A DNA stretch of 64,000 nucleotides, taken from positions 123,283-187,282 of the forward strand of contig NZ_BMCF01000005.1 in NCBI RefSeq assembly GCF_014635045.1, given 5' to 3'. Below the pieces are notes generated by a model. That model made no database searches and had not been told where the DNA came from. It saw only the letters and a program-made list of their open reading frames with translations. The DNA is from Staphylococcus nepalensis. Its GTDB lineage: Bacteria > Bacillota > Bacilli > Staphylococcales > Staphylococcaceae. Both the position numbers and the translations under genes were made by a program. Positions within the stretch are counted from its first letter, which is position 1. The number at the start of each line of letters is the position of its first letter. Below are positions 1 to 9,969 of the stretch, piece after piece.

Positions 1-10
1 TTATCATATT

Positions 11-1852
11 CTAAAGTTTGTCTTTTATTAAAAAAAGTTTTTTTATTAATTCGTTAAAATAAGCTTTATAATATTCACTTTCATAGTGTGAGAAAGAGAA
101 CCCAAATGGGTGATTTTTACAAGAGTACAAATTGTTTTCAGTCAAATCAATAATTTGTGCATTAGGATAGTTTGAAACAAAAATATTATCTAATTTTTCC
201 CAAAAATAATTATTTCTTTTTATTAGTTGAATTGTACCAAATTCCTTCAACTCCCCATTTTCATAAAACTTTTCTGATAAACGCCCCCTATTTAATATAA
301 TATTTGATTCTGGTATAATTTTCGTTACTTTGTCCATAAATTCATGTAGTGATTCACTCCATTTTTCTAACATTCCCTCTTCTGTAATAAAACGATATTG
401 ATCCCACTCTTTTACATATCCTGCCAAAGCATTATTTTCTTTTATTAAATAATTATATGTTATTTCACTGCCATTATTTAATACTAATGGTTTTAATAAA
501 GCATCTGCGTATAAATCAACAACAAGAACTTGAGCGTTTGAAGCTGCTAAATCTTCAAAAAACGTTTTAGCCATATCTCTATAAATATGGGGGAATTCAT
601 TGTGATCTCTATATTGATCTATTAATTCCATAGGTGCACTCTTTGAATTTATGGAATCCAACCTACTATGAAATTGAGTGAATACACATTCCAAATACAT
701 TTTATATTCCGGGTTAAAATATTTTTTAGTATTTAAAGCATTTCTAGAAAAACAAGTCCCTAAAACTGCTACTTTTGGTAGAGCATTATTTTTCTTTTTT
801 ATAACCTGCTTCAAGTACATACTTAACGCGTTACGTCCATTGACATAAAATTTCCCGTCTAAATAACTATTAATTTCAAAAGACCCTAGTTCTTGTATTA
901 TTTTTTTTTCAACAGTTATAAATTTTGCATTTTCAAATGAAGAACCAACCAATATGTCTATATTGTCTTCAGACTTCACATAAAATTTTTCTATAATTTT
1001 AAAATCTACCGTCACCTTCTTATTGTGTATTTTGAAAGAAGAATATTCCTCGTAGTTGAAAACATTAGCTTGCCTTGATCGAATCGCAAAATATAAATTA
1101 TAATCACTCATATCCTGTTCAAATTCAATTTCACAAAAGCTCCCAATAATTTTTAATCCTTTCAAAGGGATTATTTCTAAATTAAAAATTTTTCTATAAA
1201 TAAAAACATTTCTTTTTTGATTGAACGTTATTGACTTTTTCATTAGTATGTCTTTGTTTTTTTCAAAAAAAGAGTTAAGATTGATGAAACTCGTGGCCGT
1301 ATTCTTATTATCGTCTTTAATAAAAGCTTGAATCTTCCATTGCTGATTTATAATTGGATTTGATTCTATTATTGAGGTTACATCTCTTATTTTTATATAC
1401 TTTTCATTAGTAATAAAATGTTTTGAAGAAGCAAAATCGGTATTTTCTACAATTCTTGAAAGATAAAACTTTAAATCATAATCACTTAAGATATTTAATT
1501 TTTCATTATTTAATTCGCATGTGTACAATATTTCTTTTTGTTTAACTAATATATACAAATATTTTTCTTCTGAATAGACATGAATATTATATAGAGAATT
1601 AACGTCTGTTATTATTTCATTAATTTTATTTAAACTGTGAATATGTATACATATCTTTAAATCACTAATAATCCCATTTTGAAATGACTTGATTAAATTC
1701 AGTTTAATTCCCTCAATACTATAATAAAAATTTAAATTTATTCTTTGCGAAAAAATTCCTATTTTATCTATAAATTCAAATTTAATATCATCGATATCTT
1801 TTATATTTTGAAATAATAAATCACCTTTATCTACCTTAAAAAAAGATTCCAA
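11..1852 (-). CDS. DUF6270-like surface glycan protein
   Basis: A 613-residue protein, last gene of the glycan operon that starts at galU. The C-terminal half (from about residue 358) has an alpha/beta start with GTCFSR at about 365-370, a central aspartate-rich strand and a late HPFGFSFSHY segment, which resembles DUF6270, a family with an SGNH-hydrolase-like Ser/His layout. The N-terminal 350 residues are strand-rich and I do not recognise them. No signal peptide or membrane segment is visible. The start is TTG preceded by GAGGTAG at good spacing. It lies 10 bases after the TagF-like gene, so it is probably co-transcribed. A role in modifying a teichoic-acid-like polymer is inferred only from neighbours. 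Confidence 0.7.
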   Translation of the reverse strand: MESFFKVDKGDLLFQNIKDIDDIKFEFIDKIGIFSQRINLNFYYSIEGIKLNLIKSFQNGIISDLKICIHIHSLNKINEIITDVNSLYNIHVYSEEKYLYILVKQKEILYTCELNNEKLNILSDYDLKFYLSRIVENTDFASSKHFITNEKYIKIRDVTSIIESNPIINQQWKIQAFIKDDNKNTATSFINLNSFFEKNKDILMKKSITFNQKRNVFIYRKIFNLEIIPLKGLKIIGSFCEIEFEQDMSDYNLYFAIRSRQANVFNYEEYSSFKIHNKKVTVDFKIIEKFYVKSEDNIDILVGSSFENAKFITVEKKIIQELGSFEINSYLDGKFYVNGRNALSMYLKQVIKKKNNALPKVAVLGTCFSRNALNTKKYFNPEYKMYLECVFTQFHSRLDSINSKSAPMELIDQYRDHNEFPHIYRDMAKTFFEDLAASNAQVLVVDLYADALLKPLVLNNGSEITYNYLIKENNALAGYVKEWDQYRFITEEGMLEKWSESLHEFMDKVTKIIPESNIILNRGRLSEKFYENGELKEFGTIQLIKRNNYFWEKLDNIFVSNYPNAQIIDLTENNLYSCKNHPFGFSFSHYESEYYKAYFNELIKKLFLIKDKL

Positions 1853-1862
1853 ATAGCCTACC

Positions 1863-3890
1863 TCACTTCAGGTTTTTTATAATATTTATAGTTTTTTGTC
1901 TTATATTTTGTTTTACTTCAAATAATTTTTCATACGAATCTCGATACCTAGTTATTAAATGAAAATTATTTTGTTTTACTTCTTCTAATGCATTTTTTAA
2001 ATCATCTAAATTTGTAACTATTTGTCCAATATCACTATATTTAATTTGAGTTGAAGGAACATGATGCGAAGCATATTTATTATATTGATAAAATATAACG
2101 TTTTTTTGTTGGAACAAGAAATCTACAGCTACAGAAGAAAAATCAGTTATTAAAAATTTAGATTGAGCAATCATATCTGCTATTTCTACTTTATCTGTAG
2201 ATAAAAATTCTATTTCCTTAATATTACTTTCTAAATAACTAACATATTTTTCAAATTGGGGATGCATTAATACTTTCAAACTCAAACCGTTTTCTTTCAA
2301 AAATTTAATTATTGATGGATCACTTATCATTTCTAATAATTTTTTATAATAATTACTTTCTAAGAATTGTTCTGTAGATAAATTTTGTAATCCACGTTGC
2401 CACGTAGGCATAAATAATACTCCTTTACTATCAGCTATATTCACAGAATTCTCAACTAAATTGTCATGTCGCGACATGCCAGTTATTAGAACTTCATTAT
2501 CATTATAACCTAATGTTTCTTTTATTATTTCTTTTTCATAAACGCTATTCGCAGTAATATAATCTATCCAATAATTTTTTTTACTTAAGTAGGGTGAAAT
2601 ATTATGGATAATCATACCGTGTTGAATTGAAATCACTTTCTTTTTCAATAATTCTTTTTCGTATATTTTTTTATATAGTTTAGCGTCAAATGGCAACATA
2701 GTTTCTTCAATAGTAAATGATGTTATATAATTACTTGCAATTAACATAAATAATTTATGTTTAAAAGATCCGAAGTGTATAAATTCTCCAAAGCGTCCAA
2801 CTTTTTGTTTAGCCTGTTTTGCATCCTCGTCAATGATGTAATATGATTTTATGTTTTTTTCATTTTTGTTTATATATTCAAATAAAAAGTATGAGTTGTC
2901 AGAAGCACTGTTTTTTCGTTCCGATATCAACCATATAGGCTTTATATATATAAATTTATAAATTTTAGAAATGATTTTCAATAAATCTTTTTCAAGTATA
3001 TGTAGCAAGGCTCTACACTTTAGTCTTGCATTTCTAAATTTTTGAGTTTTTCTCCATGCTCGTGAACTTCTAACATTAAATGAAGTGTCCTCAATTTCTT
3101 TAGTCATTTGTTGTTCTATATGATACCAATATCGTCTACTTCTATATAACATTAATGATGTTAGAGCTTCATCATAATATTCATTAAATATTAAACCGTA
3201 AAACAAATATAGTGGAGTATTTTTTCTGTTTGTTAAACTTTTATAGGTTTTAAATTTTTCTTTTATTAAGTACATATATTCTAACTGTTTATTTTTTCTT
3301 ATCTCTTTTTCAAAAACTTTATTATCTATTAAAAAATCTAAAAGTTTTATTAAATCATGCTCTGTTTCAAAAATAGCTTTCATAGTATTTAAAGAATTGG
3401 ATTTAAAAAATTCAATAGCGAAATCAATAATATCTTTTTTATATTTTTTATTATTTAAATTATTGCCAATATAATAAGAAGACATATACCCCTTACTTTT
3501 AGTATATGTGATATTTTTAAAATAACTTTCCATACTTAATGTAATGCCTTCCGCTGTATTAGGGACTAGAACAGTAGAGAAAATTTCTCTATAGTTATCA
3601 AATGTATATCTGTTGTTAGAGATATTGTTTATGTTCCGTAAACTCCATTGAACAATTTTTATCTTTTTATTTTTTATTTCTTCTATTCCTTTTTGAATTT
3701 GTTTTTGTTTTATTAAAAAATTGGGATTAGCAAATAATATAAAATCGTAATTAGAAGTTTCGAAATTTTCAATGTATTCATAATTGTCGTCAACAACAAT
3801 CACTCGATCAAAGTAGCTATTATTTTTCATTAATTCAAAATTATCCGCGTTCATATTTCTCATTTTGAATAAAACTAACATTATTTTCAT
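1863..3890 (-). CDS. TagF/TagB-type CDP-glycerol glycerophosphotransferase family protein
   Basis: A 675-residue protein. The C-terminal part (about residues 310-670) has the signature of the Glyphos_transf family: an SIQHGM segment, GMSRHDN, MPTWQRG, a conserved HPQ, and TDFSSVAVDFLF near the end. Members transfer glycerol-phosphate or ribitol-phosphate from CDP-alcohols to growing wall polymers at the cytoplasmic membrane face. The first 300 residues are less familiar. The ATG overlaps the stop of the upstream glycosyltransferase by 4 bases (ATGA) and its SD GGAGGTGG lies inside that gene, so translation is coupled. The exact substrate cannot be read from sequence. Confidence 0.8.
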   Translation of the reverse strand: MKIMLVLFKMRNMNADNFELMKNNSYFDRVIVVDDNYEYIENFETSNYDFILFANPNFLIKQKQIQKGIEEIKNKKIKIVQWSLRNINNISNNRYTFDNYREIFSTVLVPNTAEGITLSMESYFKNITYTKSKGYMSSYYIGNNLNNKKYKKDIIDFAIEFFKSNSLNTMKAIFETEHDLIKLLDFLIDNKVFEKEIRKNKQLEYMYLIKEKFKTYKSLTNRKNTPLYLFYGLIFNEYYDEALTSLMLYRSRRYWYHIEQQMTKEIEDTSFNVRSSRAWRKTQKFRNARLKCRALLHILEKDLLKIISKIYKFIYIKPIWLISERKNSASDNSYFLFEYINKNEKNIKSYYIIDEDAKQAKQKVGRFGEFIHFGSFKHKLFMLIASNYITSFTIEETMLPFDAKLYKKIYEKELLKKKVISIQHGMIIHNISPYLSKKNYWIDYITANSVYEKEIIKETLGYNDNEVLITGMSRHDNLVENSVNIADSKGVLFMPTWQRGLQNLSTEQFLESNYYKKLLEMISDPSIIKFLKENGLSLKVLMHPQFEKYVSYLESNIKEIEFLSTDKVEIADMIAQSKFLITDFSSVAVDFLFQQKNVIFYQYNKYASHHVPSTQIKYSDIGQIVTNLDDLKNALEEVKQNNFHLITRYRDSYEKLFEVKQNIRQKTINIIKNLK

Positions 3891-5011
3891 TTTTGTCCAC
3901 CTCCTATAAGATTCTTAAAAATTGAAAATATTTTATACAATTTATAGCTTTTGCTAAGTTTAAAATTATTAATTTCAGTCACTTTACTTTTAAGTTCTAA
4001 TCCATTATAAAAGTATTTCCTTCTTGCTTGTAATAAAGCAGAATAAGATATAGCTAGGTAGTAATCTTTATTTGAAATCATTTTTATAATTGGCATCTCA
4101 TTGTGCATATACATTTCAATAATATTAGGGTTATATTCTTTAATGATTTGGTTTATTTCTTTAAAAATTTTCACTTTTTCATTATTGGTCAATAGTTCAA
4201 ATTCATCGTCTAAAATTTTCCAGAAAAGGGATCTTAATACATTAATTCTAAAAAAATGAAGTTGTTCTGCATTATAATTTTTATAACAAATATAATAGGC
4301 ATTTATATCGTTATTTATAGAGTCTAAGACATCTTGATGAGTTAAAGATTTATTTTCTCCTACGTCTCTGTTTCTGTAATAATATACAATAAAAGGGATA
4401 TATGAAAATGAGGTAGCTTTTGTATATAATAATGTGTCGACTAATTTATCTTCTCCGTTCCTCATATTTTCTACAAATTTGATATTGTTATTTATATAAA
4501 ATGATTTTCTAATCAATTTCAACACCACACCAACTTTTACTTGAGCAAAAAATGGCGTTAACATTAAATTTGTATTTATATAAGTTTTATTCATTTTATA
4601 CTCTCTGAAGGTAACATGTTGGAATGTAGAGCCGTCTTCATTAAACGACAACATTTTCCCCATGATAAAATCATCACTAGGTCTAATCTCTTTCAGCAAG
4701 GTTTCATAAGCATAAACATCTAAAACATCATCTGGATCCATAAAATGAATAAATTCCCCAGTTGAAAACTCTACTCCAATATTTCTTGGTTTTCCAGGTG
4801 AACCTTGGTTTTTCATTAATCTATGATATTTAAAATTCGTGAACTTTGTTTGATAGCATAAAATTTTTTCTTTACTACTATCTGTTGAACAATCATCAAT
4901 TAATATTACTTCAATATTTTCTTCTCCAATGCTTTGATCCAATATTGAATCAAGGCAATCTTCAATGTAATCTTCAACATTAAAAACTGGAAGTATTACT
5001 GAAATTAGCAT
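3887..5011 (-). CDS. family 2 glycosyltransferase
   Basis: A 374-residue GT-A fold glycosyltransferase. The N-terminus has SVILPVFNVEDYIEDCL, then LIDDCSTDSS and the metal-binding FMDPDD at about residues 90-95, the classic GT2 order. The remaining C-terminal 230 residues are lineage-specific. It should transfer a sugar from a nucleotide donor in the cytoplasm. The ATG has AGGAG eight bases upstream. It overlaps the TagF-like gene by 4 bases and follows the other GT2 by 30 bases, so the four genes look like one operon. Donor and acceptor are unknown. Confidence 0.85.
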   Translation of the reverse strand: MLISVILPVFNVEDYIEDCLDSILDQSIGEENIEVILIDDCSTDSSKEKILCYQTKFTNFKYHRLMKNQGSPGKPRNIGVEFSTGEFIHFMDPDDVLDVYAYETLLKEIRPSDDFIMGKMLSFNEDGSTFQHVTFREYKMNKTYINTNLMLTPFFAQVKVGVVLKLIRKSFYINNNIKFVENMRNGEDKLVDTLLYTKATSFSYIPFIVYYYRNRDVGENKSLTHQDVLDSINNDINAYYICYKNYNAEQLHFFRINVLRSLFWKILDDEFELLTNNEKVKIFKEINQIIKEYNPNIIEMYMHNEMPIIKMISNKDYYLAISYSALLQARRKYFYNGLELKSKVTEINNFKLSKSYKLYKIFSIFKNLIGGGQK

Positions 5012-5041
5012 AATTTTTCTCCTTTAATATGTATTTAGATT

Positions 5042-6364
5042 TTATTTTTTAATTTTCATTAATTTTTTAAATACTCTTAAAAATAACGAAGAACTTCTGA
5101 TTTTTAAAGGATATGAAAGATTTTCGTCTTTAATAACTAAATTAATCCCTGTTAATAATTCAATAAACGATACTTTAGCAGAAAAAATGGTTCGGCTAAA
5201 ATCTTGTACTTTAATCCCTAATATATCTAATTTCTTCTTTTCATAGATATTAACTTTATTATAAATTTGGTTTCGTCTATGAGTATAAACTTCAGCTTGC
5301 TCAGATACACCATAAGATTCATGTGAAAACGAAAACACCATTTCTTTATCTTTAATTGAATATTTATGAATATAGCATTTTATTTTTTTAAAATATTTAT
5401 AATAAGGAAATTCTACACCCTTGATGTTATATAAAACCCACTTGTAACTATTAGGCACTTTTAATTCATTAATTATCCCAATGTCAATATATTTAAATAA
5501 AGAAAAAGTTTCTAATTCAAATAATTGATTACCTTTTATAAATTTATAATTTATAATTTTTTCATTTTGTTCTACCATATAATTTAAGTAGTGATTTAAA
5601 ATAAGATATTGTATATATTTAATCACTTCACCATATCTTTTAATTGAATATGTTATAAGTGGTTTGTAATTATTAATTATATGTGGAGCGTATCTACTTT
5701 TAAAATTCCAAGCAACTTTGCTTAAAGAACTATTTTCGTTTCTATCATACAAATAACTTACATTTTTTACTAATCCATACTTTTTTTTATCTAAAAGCAG
5801 CATATTAATAAATTTTGCGTCTTCCCAATAATTTACTTGTTCATCAAATAGGTATAAGTTCATGTTAAATATCTTAGACTTAAATACCATGCCGCCTATG
5901 TGATATTGGATATATTTAAAATCATTTAAGATATTAATTATTTTTTTGTTTGTATAAAAACGGTAATTTAAACTTTGTTCATAAATCTTATTATCCTTTA
6001 CAAGTTTTATTGGGGTTGAAATAATCTCTACATTATTATATTTGTTAAAAAAGGATAAAACTTCCTCGAAAAAATTTTTGCTTAAACCATCAGAATCATC
6101 CACAAAGGTAACAAACTTCGAATTTTCACTTAAGTTTCTTATACCTGTGTTACGAGCTGCACTAACACCAGCATTAGGTTGACTGATTATTTTCACTTGT
6201 GAATTATAACTATATTTTTCTAAAGTTTTCAAAGTATTATCGGTACTGCCGTCATTAACTACTATAATCTCATCAGAGGTGTGTAATAATTTCTTCAAAA
6301 TATTATTCAACGTTTTCTCAATACTTTTTTCACTATTATGGGTTGGTATAATTACAGAAAACAA
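5042..6364 (-). CDS. family 2 glycosyltransferase
   Basis: A 440-residue GT2 enzyme: FSVIIPTHNSEKSIEKTL at the start, VVNDGSTDNT at about 36-45, GVSAARNTGIRN and the metal-binding FVDDSDG at about 87-93. The long C-terminal half (residues 200-440) is rich in Tyr and Lys and is not recognised. The start is TTG with AGGAGTAG upstream. It sits between galU (43 bases) and the next GT2, and probably adds a sugar to the polymer or linkage unit built by the TagF-type protein. Substrate unknown. Confidence 0.83.
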   Translation of the reverse strand: MFSVIIPTHNSEKSIEKTLNNILKKLLHTSDEIIVVNDGSTDNTLKTLEKYSYNSQVKIISQPNAGVSAARNTGIRNLSENSKFVTFVDDSDGLSKNFFEEVLSFFNKYNNVEIISTPIKLVKDNKIYEQSLNYRFYTNKKIINILNDFKYIQYHIGGMVFKSKIFNMNLYLFDEQVNYWEDAKFINMLLLDKKKYGLVKNVSYLYDRNENSSLSKVAWNFKSRYAPHIINNYKPLITYSIKRYGEVIKYIQYLILNHYLNYMVEQNEKIINYKFIKGNQLFELETFSLFKYIDIGIINELKVPNSYKWVLYNIKGVEFPYYKYFKKIKCYIHKYSIKDKEMVFSFSHESYGVSEQAEVYTHRRNQIYNKVNIYEKKKLDILGIKVQDFSRTIFSAKVSFIELLTGINLVIKDENLSYPLKIRSSSLFLRVFKKLMKIKK

Positions 6365-6407
6365 ATATATCTACTCCTGTTAAATGAATTGTTTTTTATT
6401 TTTTAAT

Positions 6408-7271
6408 TCACAATTTTAATGTCTTTATAAACTCTTTTATATCTTCTGACATTTCTTCATCATTTAGTGCAAATTGTATAGTTGTTTTTACAAAACCTAA
6501 CTTTTCTCCCACGTCATAACGCTCCCCTTTAAAATCGAAAGCGTATACACAATCATCATTGTTTAAATGTTCAATAGCATCAGTAAGTTGAATTTCCCCG
6601 CCTGTACCTATTTCTTGTTTTTCTAGATAATCAAATATTTCAGGAGTTAATACATACCTGCCCATGATGGCTAAGTTAGAAGGAGCAGTGCCTTCCTCAG
6701 GTTTTTCTACAAATTTTCTCACACTAAATAATCCGCTCTCAGAGTCTAGTGGATCAACGATACCATATCTATGTGTTTCTTTTTGATCAACTTTTTGTAC
6801 ACCAATAATAGACTTTCCAGTTTTTTCATATTGATCTACTAACTGTTTAATTGCAGGATTCTTAGACTGTACTATGTCATCACCTAACAAAACAGCAAAT
6901 GGTTCAACACCTATAAATTGTTTAGCTGTCCATATCGCATGACCTAAACCTTTTTGTGCTTTTTGTCTTACGTAAAACATATTTGCTAAATTACTCGGAT
7001 ATTGTACTTTATCTAGTAAATCATATTTAACTTTTTCTTCCAATTTCATTTCTAATTCCTTTTGATTATCAAAATGGTCTTCTATCGCTCTTTTATGTTT
7101 ACCAGTCACAATAATAATATCTTCAATTCCTGCTGCCACTGCTTCTTCAACTATATATTGTATCGTCGGTTTATCTAGTATAGGTAACATTTCTTTAGGC
7201 ATCGCCTTTGTTGCTGGTAAAAATCGTGTTCCCAATCCTGCTGCTGGTATAATTGCTTTTCTAATCTTCAT
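6408..7271 (-). CDS. galU: UTP-glucose-1-phosphate uridylyltransferase
   Basis: Makes UDP-glucose from UTP and glucose-1-phosphate; in staphylococci UDP-glucose feeds glycolipid anchors of lipoteichoic acid and glucosylation of wall polymers. The 287-residue protein begins [22 protein letters not shown], the nucleotide-binding signature, with PKEMLPI, the LLGDD metal site at about residue 135 and [15 protein letters not shown]. Length fits the staphylococcal GtaB/GalU (about 288). I chose the ATG at 7271 because AAGGGAG lies upstream and homologues start there, although the frame is open further to 7310. It is the first gene of the glycan operon. Confidence 0.93.
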   Translation of the reverse strand: MKIRKAIIPAAGLGTRFLPATKAMPKEMLPILDKPTIQYIVEEAVAAGIEDIIIVTGKHKRAIEDHFDNQKELEMKLEEKVKYDLLDKVQYPSNLANMFYVRQKAQKGLGHAIWTAKQFIGVEPFAVLLGDDIVQSKNPAIKQLVDQYEKTGKSIIGVQKVDQKETHRYGIVDPLDSESGLFSVRKFVEKPEEGTAPSNLAIMGRYVLTPEIFDYLEKQEIGTGGEIQLTDAIEHLNNDDCVYAFDFKGERYDVGEKLGFVKTTIQFALNDEEMSEDIKEFIKTLKL

Positions 7272-7814
7272 AATTAATTCTCCCTTAAAACTTTTGAATT
7301 CCCATTTCAAAATATATTATTAAGTAGTGCTAAATTGTAATTTTAAATACTAAAGTATTAATAATTAATATTTGAAAAAACACATTGCTTATATTATAAC
7401 AAAATTAGAAAATATTAATATAGAACTTTACTCTTTTATTTATTTTTTTAAAAACATATATAAAAATTATATCAATTGTATTATCTAAATAGTTTATTTG
7501 AAAAGTTATATTTTTCATTTTATTACAAAAACAGTTAAAACGTTTAATAGTATTATGTACACAAACAATATTTAAATAATAAGTTTTAATATATTTATCG
7601 CTTATATAACTTAATTTAACTTTACATTTTCTAAATGTTCTTACGGAGCTAAAATCTAATTACTACAATTAATATGCCCCTTTTAAAATAAAAACTTAAA
7701 AAACAAAGACTTTATAAAAAGCTTTTATGATTAAGAAAGTGATATAGGTATTGGATATTTGATGATTTATTAAATAATATGAATAGTGTAAGATGCTTTA
7801 CAAAACATAAATAA
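7272..7814. other. AT-rich intergenic region, no gene seen
   Basis: About 540 bases between galU and the YkvI-type transporter terminator. It is very AT-rich, holds no open frame of interest on either strand, and should contain the galU operon promoter. I could not pick a single convincing -35/-10 pair. Confidence 0.6.
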
Positions 7815-7861
7815 AGGACGTATAGATCAGTCAGTTAAAATAACTGAACACTATACGTCCT
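7815..7861 (-). terminator. rho-independent terminator of the YkvI-type gene
   Basis: Perfect 11-bp outer arms AGGACGTATAG / CTATACGTCCT enclosing an inner CAGTTA/TAACTG stem. On the minus strand the stem is followed by TTTATTTATG. It begins 13 bases after the stop of the transporter gene. Confidence 0.85.
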
Positions 7862-7874
7862 CTATTGATATCCA

Positions 7875-8948
7875 TTACATTAAGCGTTTCTTACTAAATT
7901 TATTATATACCCATCTAATTAATAATGCTGCACTAATAAATAACCCAATATAACCAAATGTTTTAAATACAAAGTTCACGAGGTCCACAAATCCAATGAA
8001 ACTTAAGATAAAGGCTACAATTAATGAAATCGTTAATAGCGTCACATAGCCCTTACTACTTGGCTGTGTAAACCTACTTAAAAATGGATACAGCATACCA
8101 ATACAACTATTAAAGATAACACCTATCATCACTGCAGACATAAATATACCAATATAGGGGTGAATATCGTTTGCTAATAATAACGTTGGAATATCTACGC
8201 TATTGGCATTTTGAATATTTGCCATCAAACCGCAAGTCATGATTAATAACAAGATACTAAATGAAAGGCCGCCATAAAATGCGCCTCTACGTGCTGTTTT
8301 ATGACTGATTGAATCGCTCCCCACTATCGTTAAAAAGCTGAAGCTGTTTCCAATTATCAACCCGCCATATACAATAGCATCCCACCACCATAACGAACTA
8401 GACGTTTTAGATGGTTTAATATATTGTTCTACGTCTGAAAACGGGATAGTTGGGTTAATGATATTATAGCCAGCGATAATCAATACCGCGATAACTAAAA
8501 AAGGTGTAACAATGCTGAGTATGGTCATAATCTTATTAAATTTAAGTTGTAACACAACGAACAATAAAATAACTATACCTAAAGAGCCGGTCCATACCGG
8601 GAGACCAAAGCCTTGATATAAAGCAGATCCTCCGCCTGCAACCATAACTACGGTTAATCCAAATAAAAAGAAAATCGTTAAATAATCAATGATTTTCCCC
8701 ACATATTTACCAAAAATACTATTTAATGAAATTTCATATGTATTCGCATCTAATCGATAACCAATCTTTGAAATTTGTCTAGTTGCAAACGTCACGATAA
8801 TCCCTGTGAAAATCACAGCAATGTACGCATAGTTACCATGATTAACGAAAAATTGTAATAGTTCTTGGCCTGTAGTAAACCCAGCGCCTACTATAAAACT
8901 AAGATAAGCTAGCGCAGTCTTAACTGCAGCTTTATTATCTTTACTCAT
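7875..8948 (-). CDS. YkvI-type membrane transporter (APC superfamily-like)
   Basis: A 357-residue integral membrane protein with about ten hydrophobic segments. The first reads FIVGAGFTTGQELLQFF, with the small-residue GAGF unwound helix typical of LeuT-fold (APC) transporters, and the whole matches the YkvI family of Firmicutes. The ligand of this family is not established. ATG start with GGGATGT upstream; single-gene unit closed by the terminator at 7815-7861. Confidence 0.75.
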   Translation of the reverse strand: MSKDNKAAVKTALAYLSFIVGAGFTTGQELLQFFVNHGNYAYIAVIFTGIIVTFATRQISKIGYRLDANTYEISLNSIFGKYVGKIIDYLTIFFLFGLTVVMVAGGGSALYQGFGLPVWTGSLGIVILLFVVLQLKFNKIMTILSIVTPFLVIAVLIIAGYNIINPTIPFSDVEQYIKPSKTSSSLWWWDAIVYGGLIIGNSFSFLTIVGSDSISHKTARRGAFYGGLSFSILLLIMTCGLMANIQNANSVDIPTLLLANDIHPYIGIFMSAVMIGVIFNSCIGMLYPFLSRFTQPSSKGYVTLLTISLIVAFILSFIGFVDLVNFVFKTFGYIGLFISAALLIRWVYNKFSKKRLM

Positions 8949-9094
8949 TTATCATACATCCCCTTTAAATTTGATTAAATTATACTACTTATTAATTTTT
9001 CAATGTAAGCTTAACCATTATTAAAAATAATTAATCACTACCTACGAGGACAAACGTTAAAAGATAGTGCCATATCAAAATCTAAAATAAATAA

Positions 9095-9142
9095 GGGCAA
9101 GACAGAAACCCTTTTTTTACAAAGGTTTCATTGTCCCGCCCC
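9095..9142. repeat. GC-rich imperfect inverted repeat of the staphylococcal intergenic type
   Basis: GGGCAAGACAGAAACC and GGTTTCATTGTCCCGCCC flank a T-run and form an imperfect hairpin in the 319-base gap between the YkvI-type gene and the MFS remnant. From memory, similar GGGAC...GTCCC elements are dispersed in staphylococcal intergenic DNA. The rest of the gap (8949-9267) shows no gene. Confidence 0.5.
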
Positions 9143-9267
9143 AGCAAGCATGATGAGGGTTAAAAAATGAAGTCAGTACGTTTCCAATCCAATCATATAC
9201 TGTTAACATCATATAAAAGGCTATGCGTTTTATTTATTTCAGCCTCTTAAACAATAATTACGTGTTT

Positions 9268-9850
9268 TTAAATAGCGCCTGTCTCTTCTAGATTTTTTTC
9301 TTTTGTTTCTGGCGCCATACTCAATGATAGTATAAAACCAATAAATAATAGTGCTGAAGAAATATACATGGTTATACTTAGCCCATAATTTGCTAAAATC
9401 ATAGGGAAGAAAAATGTACTTAAAGTAGAAGCTAATCAGCTTACTGTAGTAGTAACCCCCCGCCGGTGCTTCGTACATGCGTTGGGAATAATTCATATGG
9501 ATCAATCCATTGATGGCTCCCCACTGCTGTATTGAAAATGCCATATATAATAAATAGTACAAGTATAATTAAAAATGAAGTATTTCCTTCCGATACTATA
9601 CCTAATGATAACAAAGCTAGCGCAGTAATCAAGAAGGGTTATATTAAAGTTGGTCTTCGGCCATATTTCTCCACTAAGTAAAGTGCAGGGAAAACGCCTA
9701 TCAAATAAAACATATTGATAACTGCAGATCCTAAGTATTTTAGCGATCCTTCATGAAATCCAAATTGTGATAATATTTCCGGTATATAAGTTCCAATAGC
9801 AAATGTAGTCATACCTTGTAATGACCAAAATATAGAAACAAAAACTAAGC
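9268..9850 (-). pseudogene. decayed MFS sugar-transporter-like gene (3' part only)
   Basis: Read on the minus strand from about 9850, the frame gives a transporter C-terminal half: GMTTFAIGTYIPEILSQFGF, LYLVEKYGRRPTLI, an in-frame TAA, then PFLITALALLSLGI, DPYELFPTHVRSTGGG, a frameshift next to a G-run, a TGA, and finally FFFPMILANYG and MAPETKEKNLEETGAI with a TAA at 9268-9270. KYGRRP and PTHVRSTG are conserved loops of MFS sugar transporters. The N-terminal half is missing and at least three lesions are present, so this is a true remnant. The two short open frames in this stretch are its fragments, not genes. Confidence 0.85.
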
Positions 9851-9888
9851 TACTTATCTCTGATAACGTCTAGAAAATAAGTAGCTTA
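9846..9888 (-). terminator. stem-loop, probable terminator of the ABC exporter gene
   Basis: Perfect 12-bp arms TAAGCTACTTAT (9846-9857) and ATAAGTAGCTTA (9877-9888). In the minus direction it is followed by GTTTTTG. It lies 80 bases after the exporter stop and touches the edge of the MFS remnant. Confidence 0.65.
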
Positions 9889-9969
9889 AAATATTGCATT
9901 TTTATTCAATTATCATTTTAAAAGTTCAGAGTACTGCAGGTTAATGATACGCGCTTTACTTCAGTTCGT

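Noticed and set aside
9239..9632. Two short minus-strand frames of 107 and 63 residues
   Set aside because: They are pieces of one decayed MFS transporter read in shifted frames; the real protein similarity crosses both with stops between.
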